A stretch of DNA of 17,669 bases, taken from CAIKZZ01 sp035524495 (GTDB lineage: Bacteria > Pseudomonadota > Gammaproteobacteria > Steroidobacterales > Steroidobacteraceae). The notes under the pieces are model-generated. The model saw only the letters and a list, made by a program, of their open reading frames with translations, made no database searches and had not been told where the DNA came from. Below are positions 6,790 through 13,713 of the stretch, in pieces. Where the stretch lies: positions 1 to 17,669 of the forward strand of contig DATKOR010000013.1 of NCBI GenBank assembly GCA_035524495.1, read 5' to 3'. The translations under genes were made by a program, and so were the position numbers. Within the stretch, counting starts at the first letter, position 1; every line of letters starts with the position of its first letter.

Positions 6790-8844
6790 TCAGCGCAGCC
6801 GCATCGTGAGGGAAACCCGCAACGTGCGTGGCTCGATCGGGTGGAAATGGTAGTCCGCGACGGGCGCCGCCTCGCCGGGCAGGCGCGAGGCGTAGTAATA
6901 GGTGATGTCGTTGTCGCGCCGGTCGAAGAGGTTGAACACCGTCGCGGTGACGGCGATCGCCGGCGTCAGGTGGTAACCGGCGTCGAGGCTGACGATCAGC
7001 GTCGAACGCGAGCGCGCGCTGTCGTCCTCGACGAGCGGCGCCGGGCCGAAGTAGCGCAGCCGAGCGCCGCCGAACCAGCCGCGGTCGCGGTTGAGCTCGA
7101 TGCCGCCCGAGACCACGGTCTCGACGGCGTTCGGGATCCGGTCGCCAGCGGGGTCGGGATCGATGTAGCGCGCGTGCGTGAAGGCGACGTCGGCGTCGAC
7201 GACGACGTGGGTCGCGACGGCGCAGAAGGCGCTGACCTCGATGCCGCTGCGCCGGCTCGCGCGGCTGGGCTCCGTCGTGCCGCCGTCGCCCGAGAACACG
7301 AGCTCGGAGTCGAGCTTCAGTGTCCACAGCGACACCGCGAGCTCGAGCGGCGCGAGGGCCGCACTGCGCACGCCCACCTCGCTGCCGGTGGCGCGCACCA
7401 GCGGCGTCACGCGCTCGATCGGCGTGACGCCGTCGTTGGGGTCGACCGTGATCGTCGTGCCGCGCGCGTCGTTCGAGTGGTAGCCGCGGCCGAAGTTGAC
7501 GAAGTACTCGGTGCGCGACCAGGGACCGAACGCGACCGTGAGCTTCGGGCTCGCGATCGAGTCGTTCGCGCTGCCCGAGTTCGCGGCCAGACTGCTGTCG
7601 ACCCGGAAATGGTAGGCATCGAAGCGCGCGCCGGCGTCGGTCCTCAGCCACGGCGTCCACGGGACGCTCGCGCTCGCGTAGACGGCACCGCCGACCTGCC
7701 ACACCCGGTCCTCGCGCACGGTCGCATAGCGGATGGCATCGGCCGTCCGGTAGAGCGCAACCGGCAGGAGCTCGTCGCTGCGGACCTCGAACCCGCCGCG
7801 CAGCGTCGCCACGCGGCCGGCGAGCGCGAGCGGCTGCTCGTAGGCGACGCTGCCGCCCGCGGTGTGGCGGTGCTCGAACTGCTCGAACTGGTCGCCGTGC
7901 ACCGGGTCGATGTCGTAGGTGAAGTTCGAGACGAGATCGAGGCTCGAGTCGATTGCGTAGGCGTTCGCGCGCAGCGCTCCCGCCCCCGCCTTCTGCCACC
8001 AGTCGCCCGAGAGGCTGTAGCGGCTGGTGCGCCCGCCGTCGGTCGGATCGATCGTACCGAAGCGGTCGATCAGGCCGTCCGCCACGGCACGCTGGGGAAT
8101 CTGGTCGGCACTGCGCCAGTGACCGTCGTAGCCGAGCGCGAGCACGTCCCAGCCGCGCTCGGCCCCGCCCGTCGTGTACTTCACGAGGCCGACGCTCTTT
8201 CCGTAGCCTTCCGGGTGGTCCCACGGCCCGTCGTTGTGCAGGTACTGGGCGGCCATCAGCAGGTCCCCGCCCGCGACCTGCGGCGACGCCGCGACGGTTG
8301 CACTGCCATAGCCGTCGCCACCGCCGGTCAGCGCCCCGAATGGCGCATCGACGCGCCGCCGTAAGTGGATGTCGGCGGCGCCGGCGGCCGAGAAGTTGCC
8401 TTCCTCGGCGTAGTAGGTGCCCTTCCTGTAGTCGATGCGCTCGACGAGCTCGGGAATCATGAAGTTGAGGTCGGTGTAGCCCTGCCCGTGCGCGTTGGTC
8501 GGCTGGTTGACCGGAATGCCGTCGACGCGGGTCGCGAAGTCGGTGCCGTGGTCGAGGTTGAATCCGCGCAGGAAGTACTGGTTCGCCTTGCCATCGCCAC
8601 TGTGCTGCGTGACGACGAGTCCCGGCACGACCTCGAGCATCTCCGCGGGGCGCAGCTCGGGGCGGTGTTCGAGCTGCTCGGCGAGCACGATGCCCTGGCT
8701 CGCCGATTCGACGCTCGCGACGAACTCGATGCGCCGCGCGGTCACGACGACTTCCTCGAGCTCCGCCGCCGGCCGGCCGGAGGCAAGCGCCGTCGCGGTC
8801 ACGAGCGCGGCCAGGGCGGCGAAGGTTGGCGCAAGTCGGTGCAT
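6790..8844 (-). CDS. TonB-dependent outer-membrane receptor
   Basis: Outer-membrane active transporter, 684 residues, normal for the family. In order: a signal peptide (1-22, TALAS/G); a TonB box-like EEVVVTA at 30-36; a plug domain at about 45-155 with 'MLEVVPGLVVTQHSG', 'YFLRGFNLDHGTDF', 'VDGIPVNQPT' and 'VERIDYRKG'; then a 22-strand barrel ending in LRVSLTMRLR. The terminal residue is Arg where most outer-membrane proteins end in Phe or Trp. It belongs to the group with 'HGTDFAT..DG.PVN.PT.AHGQGYTDLNF', whose ligand I do not know. No good Shine-Dalgarno precedes the ATG at 8844. Upstream lies a perfect inverted repeat with NikR-type half-sites, which hints at nickel-linked control but does not prove it. 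The amidohydrolase follows on the same strand. Confidence 0.93.
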   Translation of the reverse strand: MHRLAPTFAALAALVTATALASGRPAAELEEVVVTARRIEFVASVESASQGIVLAEQLEHRPELRPAEMLEVVPGLVVTQHSGDGKANQYFLRGFNLDHGTDFATRVDGIPVNQPTNAHGQGYTDLNFMIPELVERIDYRKGTYYAEEGNFSAAGAADIHLRRRVDAPFGALTGGGDGYGSATVAASPQVAGGDLLMAAQYLHNDGPWDHPEGYGKSVGLVKYTTGGAERGWDVLALGYDGHWRSADQIPQRAVADGLIDRFGTIDPTDGGRTSRYSLSGDWWQKAGAGALRANAYAIDSSLDLVSNFTYDIDPVHGDQFEQFEHRHTAGGSVAYEQPLALAGRVATLRGGFEVRSDELLPVALYRTADAIRYATVREDRVWQVGGAVYASASVPWTPWLRTDAGARFDAYHFRVDSSLAANSGSANDSIASPKLTVAFGPWSRTEYFVNFGRGYHSNDARGTTITVDPNDGVTPIERVTPLVRATGSEVGVRSAALAPLELAVSLWTLKLDSELVFSGDGGTTEPSRASRRSGIEVSAFCAVATHVVVDADVAFTHARYIDPDPAGDRIPNAVETVVSGGIELNRDRGWFGGARLRYFGPAPLVEDDSARSRSTLIVSLDAGYHLTPAIAVTATVFNLFDRRDNDITYYYASRLPGEAAPVADYHFHPIEPRTLRVSLTMRLR

Positions 8845-8874
8845 GGCAGGGCGGGAGGCGACCCGGTTCCGGTA

Positions 8875-8901
8875 GTATGAAAATTTATCCGAAGTTCATA
8901 C
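8875..8901. promoter_or_regulatory. Inverted repeat GTATGAA-N13-TTCATAC, NikR-like operator
   Basis: Perfect 7-bp arms, GTATGAA (8875-8881) and TTCATAC (8895-8901), 31 bases upstream of the TonB receptor start. The site includes the only AT-rich stretch in the divergent region, so it likely overlaps the receptor promoter. E. coli NikR binds GTATGA-N16-TCATAC; here both half-sites are exact but the spacer is 15. Another dimeric repressor could be the true ligand. Confidence 0.6.
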
Positions 8902-8951
8902 GCGCGTGAGGCCGTACTTACCACCGTCCGGCGCGACTCACGGAAAGCCTG

Positions 8952-8960
8952 TGCTCTAAT
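8952..8960 (+). promoter_or_regulatory. Candidate extended -10 promoter of alkB
   Basis: TGC followed by TCTAAT (8955-8960), i.e. an extended -10 (TGnTAtaaT-like) about 46 bases before the alkB ATG. No convincing -35 is visible at the right distance. Confidence 0.4.
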
Positions 8961-9006
8961 CGGCGGGCGCCGCCGCCGGCCATGTGAGCGCCCGGAGGCG
9001 CAACCG

Positions 9007-9645
9007 ATGACCGCAACCGTCCAGGGCGATCTGCTCGGGCCGTCGGGGCCCTCCCGCGTCGAGGTCGACGAGGGGGTCCTCTGGCTGCGCGGCTACGTCG
9101 CGACCGCGCCGCTCCTCCAGTTGATCGCCGGGATTACCGCGCGCGCCCCGTTCCGCCACCTGACGACCCCGGGGGGCGGGCGGATGTCGGTCGCGATGAC
9201 GAACGCCGGGCGCTGCGGCTGGTTCAGCGACACCCGCGGCTACCGCTATACGGACAGCGATCCGCTATCGGGGCAGCCGTGGCCGCCGATGCCCGCGTCG
9301 TTCCAGGCACTCGCGGCCGAAGCGGCCGCGGTCGCGGGCTTCGGATGCTTCGAGCCCGACTGCTGTCTCGTCAATCGCTACGAGGCCGGCGCGCAGATGG
9401 GCACGCATCGCGACTACGACGAGCGCGATCTCGGCCAGCCGATCGTGTCGGTGTCGATCGGCCACCCGGCGGTGTTCCTCTGGTACGGCGCGACGCGCAA
9501 GGGTCCGCCACGGCGGATCCCGGTGGTCGACGGTGACGTGCTCGTCTGGGGCGGCCGCGCGCGCCCCGGCTATCACGGCGTGCGGCGCCTCGCTGGCGAC
9601 GCCGGCGCGCTGCGCTACAACCTGACGTTTAGACGCGCGCGCTGA
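9007..9645 (+). CDS. alkB: AlkB, alpha-ketoglutarate-dependent DNA dealkylase
   Basis: Fe(II)/2-oxoglutarate dioxygenase that removes methyl groups from 1-methyladenine and 3-methylcytosine in DNA by oxidation. It has 212 residues, close to the 216 of E. coli AlkB, with very similar active-site blocks. The iron ligands are H134, D136 (GTHRDYDE) and H190 (GYHGV). The 2-oxoglutarate binders are N123 and Y125 (NRYEAGAQ), R203 and R209 (RYNLTFR). The substrate loop keeps W72 and Y79 (GWFSDTRGY). 'PIVSVSIGHPAVF' and 'GDVLVWGG' also match. GGAGG lies 8 bases before the ATG. It is the first gene of a plus-strand run and is divergent from the TonB receptor. No Ada box can be seen; the candidate promoter is an extended -10. 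Confidence 0.97.
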   Translation: MTATVQGDLLGPSGPSRVEVDEGVLWLRGYVATAPLLQLIAGITARAPFRHLTTPGGGRMSVAMTNAGRCGWFSDTRGYRYTDSDPLSGQPWPPMPASFQALAAEAAAVAGFGCFEPDCCLVNRYEAGAQMGTHRDYDERDLGQPIVSVSIGHPAVFLWYGATRKGPPRRIPVVDGDVLVWGGRARPGYHGVRRLAGDAGALRYNLTFRRAR

Positions 9646-9677
9646 GCGCGAGCCGCCGGACGCGGTAGCATCCCGCC

Positions 9678-10253
9678 ATGCTGCATGCGCGCCTCGTCCG
9701 TCACCCGCGTGCCCCGTGGACCGGTCCCGACGTGTCGCTCGCGGCGACGCTGAACCTGCGCGCGGGCGGTGGCGGGGAGTGTCGCTTCGAGCTTGCCGGA
9801 CCGGTCGCGGAGCTCCTGATCCCGCCGCGCGCCGCGGCGGCGCGCGTCGCTGGCCTGTGGAAGCACACCTGCTTCGAGCTCTTCATCGGCGCTCCGGGCT
9901 CCGCGGGCTACCGCGAGTTCAACTACGCGCCGTCGGGCGAGTGGGCCGCGTACGAGTTCGCCGATTACCGCCAGGCGCTCGCGCCGCCCGCGCTCATCGC
10001 GCCGTCGATCCGCGTCGAGACCGGTGGCAGGCGCCTCGTGCTGGTCGCCGAGCACCCGGCGGGCTCCTGGCCGGGCGGCACCGACCTCGCGGTCGGGCTT
10101 GCGGCCGTGGTCGAGGCGCGCGATGGCTCGCTCGGGTACTACGCGCTCGCGCACCCGGCGGCGCACCCGGACTTTCACGACCGGCGCGGGTTCGTGCGGG
10201 TAGAAGGCGACGCCCGCGGTGCGACCGCGTCGTACGTCGGAGGGGAACGATGA
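9678..10253 (+). CDS. DOMON-like domain protein
   Basis: 191-residue protein of the DOMON-like family found near or fused to MurB in some bacteria; biochemical role unknown. The family signature is clear: 'GLWKHTCFELFIG' at about 64-76, followed by 'YREFNYAPSGEWAAYEFADYR'. DOMON folds are beta-sandwiches that bind haem or sugars in other proteins. There is no signal peptide, so it is probably cytoplasmic. It starts 32 bp after alkB; a TAGCAT (9666-9671) near the start might be a weak -10. Its TGA overlaps the ATG of the NamZ-family gene by ATGA, so the two are very likely translated together and may work together on a cell-wall sugar. Confidence 0.85.
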   Translation: MLHARLVRHPRAPWTGPDVSLAATLNLRAGGGGECRFELAGPVAELLIPPRAAAARVAGLWKHTCFELFIGAPGSAGYREFNYAPSGEWAAYEFADYRQALAPPALIAPSIRVETGGRRLVLVAEHPAGSWPGGTDLAVGLAAVVEARDGSLGYYALAHPAAHPDFHDRRGFVRVEGDARGATASYVGGER

Positions 10254-11455
10254 GATTCGGCATCGACCGGCTGATCGGGGATCCTTCGCTGCAACAGCGC
10301 CTGGCTGGCCGGCGGCTCGCGCTGCTGGCACATCCGGCGTCGGTCGTTGCCGACCTCGGGCACTCGCTCGATGCGATCGCCGCACTCCCGGGCCTCAGGC
10401 TCACCGCCGCGTTCGGTCCCCAGCACGGCCTGCGCGGCGACAAGCAGGACAACATGGTCGAGTCGGCGGACTACCGCGATCCGCGGCGCGGCGTTCCGGT
10501 GTTCAGCCTCTACGGCGACGTGCGCCGGCCGACCGAGGCGATGCTCGCGACCTTCGACGTGCTGCTCGTCGACCTTCAGGACGTGGGCTGTCGGATCTAC
10601 ACGTTCCTGACGACGCTGCGCTACATGCTCGAGGCCGCCGCGGCGCACGGCAAGTCTGTCTGGGTGCTCGACCGGCCCAACCCGGCGGGCCGCCCGGTCG
10701 AGGGGCTTGCGCTGCGCCCCGGCTGGGAGAGCTTCGTCGGTGCCGGGCGCTTTCCGATGCGGCACGGACTGACGCTCGGCGAGGCCGGGCACTGGTTCGT
10801 GCGCGAGCTCAAGCTCGACGTCGACTACGCGGTCGTGCCCATGGACGGCTGGGCGCCGGCGGCAGCGCCCGGCTACGGCTGGCCGCTCGGCGAGCGCAGC
10901 TGGGTCAATCCGAGCCCGAACGCCGCGAGCCTCGCGATGGCCCGCTGTTACGCGGGAACCGTGATGATCGAGGGAACGACGCTCTCCGAGGGGCGCGGCA
11001 CGACGCATCCGCTCGAGCTCTTCGGCGCGCCGGACGTCGATCCGGACGCGCTGATCGCCGCGATGCAACGGCTCGCGCCCGCGTGGCTCGCGGGCTGTCG
11101 ACTGCGGCCCTGCTGGTTCGAGCCGACGTTCCACAAGCACGCGGGCAAGCTCTGCGCCGGCATCCAGATCCACGTCGACGATTCGGGTTACGAGCACGCC
11201 GCGTTCAGTCCCTGGCGGCTGGTGGCGGCCGCGTTCAAGGCGCTGCGCGGGCTCAGGCCCGACTATCCGCTGTGGCGCGACTTTCACTACGAATACGAGC
11301 GCGACCGGCTCGCGATCGACGTCATCAACGGCGGGCCCGAGCTGCGCGCGTGGGTCGACGATCCGGCGGCTCGCGTCGGCGACCTCGAGGCGCTCGCGCG
11401 CCGCGACGAGGACGCGTGGCGCGCCGAGTGCGCGCCGCACGCGCTGTATCGCTGA
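10250..11455 (+). CDS. NamZ/DUF1343 family exo-beta-N-acetylmuramidase-like protein
   Basis: 401-residue member of the family founded by Bacillus subtilis NamZ, which releases MurNAc from the non-reducing end of peptidoglycan fragments. Family blocks: 'FGPQHGLRGDKQDNMVES' (55-72), 'VLLVDLQDVGCRIYTF' (104-119), 'WVLDRPNPAGRPVEG' (138-152), 'PMRHGLTLGE' (169-178) and 'EGTTLSEGRGTTHPLE' (241-256). The usual SPEHG motif is GPQHG here, with Gln58 in place of Glu. No signal peptide is present, unlike secreted NamZ, so a cytoplasmic role in muropeptide recycling is the best guess. The start is ATG 10250, with AGGGGA just upstream and an ATGA overlap with the DOMON gene. Whether it is an active muramidase is uncertain because of the Gln. 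Confidence 0.88.
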   Translation: MRFGIDRLIGDPSLQQRLAGRRLALLAHPASVVADLGHSLDAIAALPGLRLTAAFGPQHGLRGDKQDNMVESADYRDPRRGVPVFSLYGDVRRPTEAMLATFDVLLVDLQDVGCRIYTFLTTLRYMLEAAAAHGKSVWVLDRPNPAGRPVEGLALRPGWESFVGAGRFPMRHGLTLGEAGHWFVRELKLDVDYAVVPMDGWAPAAAPGYGWPLGERSWVNPSPNAASLAMARCYAGTVMIEGTTLSEGRGTTHPLELFGAPDVDPDALIAAMQRLAPAWLAGCRLRPCWFEPTFHKHAGKLCAGIQIHVDDSGYEHAAFSPWRLVAAAFKALRGLRPDYPLWRDFHYEYERDRLAIDVINGGPELRAWVDDPAARVGDLEALARRDEDAWRAECAPHALYR

Positions 11456-11477
11456 GGCGATCGGCCGGCGATCGCGG

Positions 11478-12305
11478 ATGCGCCACGAAAGCCACCTCGA
11501 GGCGGGCGCGGGCGGCGGCTCGCGCTACGTGCAGAGCTGGCGGCCGCAGGGCGCTGCGCGCGCCGCGCTCGTGCTGCTGCACGGGCTTGCCGAGCACAGC
11601 GACCGTTACGGCGAGCTCGTCGCCCGGCTCGTCGACCTTAAGATCGCCGTGCACGCGCTCGATCACCGCGGCCACGGCCGCTCCGCGGGCCCGCGCGCAA
11701 ATATCGGGCGCTTCGCCTGGCTGGTCGAGGATGCCGCGGCGCGCCTCGCCGCCGCGCGCGCCGAGGAGCCCCGCCGGCCGCTCCTGTTGCTCGGTCACAG
11801 CCTGGGCGGGGCGGTTGCGCTCGCGACGGCGCTTCAGCATCGCGTCGATGCGCTGATCCTCTCGGCCCCGGCCGTCGGCGCCGATCCGCATCCCCCCTGG
11901 GCGCGCCTCGCAATCGCGCGGCTGCTGTCGGCCCTCGCGCCATCGGTCGGCGTGCTGACGCTGCCGTCCGATGCACTCAGCCGCGACCCCGAGGTCGGGC
12001 GGCGCTACGACGCCGATCCGCTCGTCTACCGCGGCGCGATCCCGGCGCGCTCGATCATCGAGCTCCTCGACGCCATGCGGGACCTTCGCGCCCGCGCACC
12101 GCTGCTGCGCGCGCCGGTGCTCGTGATGCACGGGACGGCGGATCGGCTGGTGCCGCTCGCCAACTGCGAGCCCGTCTATGAGCGCCTCGGTTCGCCGGAC
12201 CGGACGCTGCTGCGTTTCGAGGGCTTCTACCACGAGCTCTTCAACGATCCGGAGCGCGCCCGGGTCTTCGAGGCACTCGCTGCGTGGATCGGGCGCCGCC
12301 TCTAG
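11478..12305 (+). CDS. Monoacylglycerol lipase-like alpha/beta hydrolase
   Basis: 275-residue serine hydrolase of the Hydrolase_4 / lysophospholipase-monoglyceride lipase group. It carries the oxyanion-side motif 'LLHGLAEHSDRY' (33-44), 'ALDHRGHGRS' (60-69), the nucleophile elbow GHS108LGG, the acid D222 in 'HGTADRLV', and the base H252 in 'FYHELFND'. The catalytic triad is therefore complete. There is no signal peptide, so it probably acts in the cytoplasm or on the inner face of the membrane, on monoacylglycerols or lysophospholipids. It starts 22 bp after the NamZ-family gene with a poor ribosome binding site, so it is probably carried on the same transcript. Its stop codon shares the palindrome CTAG with the stop of the opposing hemG gene. 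Confidence 0.92.
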   Translation: MRHESHLEAGAGGGSRYVQSWRPQGAARAALVLLHGLAEHSDRYGELVARLVDLKIAVHALDHRGHGRSAGPRANIGRFAWLVEDAAARLAAARAEEPRRPLLLLGHSLGGAVALATALQHRVDALILSAPAVGADPHPPWARLAIARLLSALAPSVGVLTLPSDALSRDPEVGRRYDADPLVYRGAIPARSIIELLDAMRDLRARAPLLRAPVLVMHGTADRLVPLANCEPVYERLGSPDRTLLRFEGFYHELFNDPERARVFEALAAWIGRRL

Positions 12306-13627
12306 GCGGCGGCGAGCCGTTCGGCCAGCGCGCGGCCGTTGCGGGTGCAGTCGTTCATCGCGACGCCGTGATAGGCGTTGCCGATCAGCGCGAGGCCGGG
12401 GTGCCGCGCGACGGCCGCGTCGATCGCGGCGACGTTCGCGAGGTGTCCCGGTCCGTAGTTCGGGATGCCGCGCTCCCAGCGCCTGACGTAGACCACGTCC
12501 GGCGTCGCCTCGACGCCCATCGTCCGCGCGATCCCCTCGCGCGTGAGCGCGACGAGCGCGGCGTCGTCCTTGAGCGCGAGCTCGGGGTTGCGCTGGCCGC
12601 CGAGCATCGCGCGCAGGATCTTGCCGCCGGGCGGCGCGCGGTCGGGGAACACGCTCGAGTCCCAGAGCACGCCGAGCACCGGCAGCCGCGCCGCCGACGT
12701 CGTCAGCAGCCCGAAGCCGTCGAGCGGATGCGCGAGCCCGCGGTAGCCGAAGCCGACGACCGCGATCGGTGAATACTCGATGCGCGCGAGCGCCGCGGCG
12801 AGCGGGGCGTCGAGGCCGGCGAGCAGGCGCGCCGTGACGTAAGCCGGCGTCCCGAGGACCAGCCGGTCGACGTCGGTCGCGCCGCCGGCGTGGATCCGAA
12901 AGCCGGCGCCCTGGCGCTCGATCGACTCGACCGGCGTTGCGAGGTGCCACTCGGCGCGGATCGCGCTCGCGAGGTGCTCGATGAAGGTGCTGACGCCGCT
13001 GCGAAAGCTCGTCAGCACGCCGCCCGGGCCCGCCGAGCGCTTGCGCTTGGCGAGCATGCCGCGAAAGAGTCCGCCGTGCTCGCGCTCGAGCGCGACGATG
13101 AGCGGAAAGGCCGCCGCGACCGACAGGCGCGCCGGCGTCGAGCCGTAGATGCCGGCGGTCATCGCGTCGAGGAAGACGTCGGTGAACTCGCGCCCGAGCC
13201 GGCGATAGCCGAAGGCCTGCAGCGTCTCGTCGTCCCCCGCGCGCCGCGCGCGGACGAGGAACTCGCCGAGCACGCGCAGCTTCCCGGCCGGCGACAGCAG
13301 CCTTGTGCCGAGGAACGCCTGCGGCGACTCGGGCAGCGCGTGCAGCGCGTCGGTGTAGACGAAGCGCTTGCGCGCCGCGGCCGAGCTCTCAAGCAGCAGC
13401 GCCTCGGCGCCGCTCGCGCGCACGAGCTCGAGGCTGTCGGGCTTGTTCGTCAGGAAGCCGTTGCAGCCAGCCTCGAAGTGAAAGCCCTCGACGACGTCGG
13501 TGTGCAGCGCGCCGCCCGCGCCGGCTGCGGCCTCGTAGATCGTCAGCGAGACGTCGGGGCGCAGGCGCTTCAGCCAGAACGCGGTCGCGAGCCCGCTGAT
13601 GCCCGCGCCGACGATGCCGATGCGCAT
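12302..13627 (-). CDS. hemG: Protoporphyrinogen oxidase, HemY type
   Basis: FAD enzyme that oxidises protoporphyrinogen IX (or coproporphyrinogen III in the related Gram-positive branch) to the porphyrin, a late step of haem synthesis. It has 441 residues. The N-terminus 'MRIGIVGAGISGLATAFWL' is the dinucleotide-binding GxGxxG fold, followed by 'IYEAAAGAGGALHT' and 'FEAGCNGFL'. The C-terminal FAD block 'LALIGNAYHGVAMNDCTRNG' is typical of this family. Other flavin amine oxidases are possible but fit less well. The symbol follows the protoporphyrinogen oxidase naming; some call this type hemY or pgoX. GGAGG lies 4 bases before the ATG, and CATAAT (13659-13654 on the minus strand) is a likely -10. 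It is 86 bp downstream of the peptidase gene and ends tail-to-tail with the lipase. Confidence 0.88.
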   Translation of the reverse strand: MRIGIVGAGISGLATAFWLKRLRPDVSLTIYEAAAGAGGALHTDVVEGFHFEAGCNGFLTNKPDSLELVRASGAEALLLESSAAARKRFVYTDALHALPESPQAFLGTRLLSPAGKLRVLGEFLVRARRAGDDETLQAFGYRRLGREFTDVFLDAMTAGIYGSTPARLSVAAAFPLIVALEREHGGLFRGMLAKRKRSAGPGGVLTSFRSGVSTFIEHLASAIRAEWHLATPVESIERQGAGFRIHAGGATDVDRLVLGTPAYVTARLLAGLDAPLAAALARIEYSPIAVVGFGYRGLAHPLDGFGLLTTSAARLPVLGVLWDSSVFPDRAPPGGKILRAMLGGQRNPELALKDDAALVALTREGIARTMGVEATPDVVYVRRWERGIPNYGPGHLANVAAIDAAVARHPGLALIGNAYHGVAMNDCTRNGRALAERLAAA

Positions 13628-13653
13628 GCGTCCTCCGGTGACAGCCGCGGCGG

Positions 13654-13659
13654 ATTATG
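13654..13659 (-). promoter_or_regulatory. Candidate -10 box of hemG
   Basis: CATAAT on the minus strand, five of six matches to TATAAT, 27 bases upstream of the hemG ATG. The -35 position is poor, and part of it lies near the hairpin at 13681-13699. Confidence 0.35.
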
Positions 13660-13680
13660 CGGCCGGCGCGCCGTGCGCCC

Positions 13681-13699
13681 ATCCGCGAAAACCGCGGAT
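13681..13699 (-). terminator. Hairpin after the M3 peptidase gene
   Basis: ATCCGCG-AAAAC-CGCGGAT, perfect 7-bp arms, 14 bases past the peptidase stop. The minus-strand loop is GTTTT, and there is no T-run after the stem. It may be a weak terminator between the peptidase gene and hemG. Confidence 0.4.
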
Positions 13700-13713
13700 C
13701 GGCGCGGCTCGCC

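Noticed and set aside
5558..6853. Long plus-strand open frame opposite the amidohydrolase gene
   Set aside because: Arg/Val/Glu/Asp-rich product with no family features; it is the antisense shadow of a clear gene in high-GC DNA. The same holds for the long frames at 447-1541, 6841-8364, 13975-15846 and 6758-8224.
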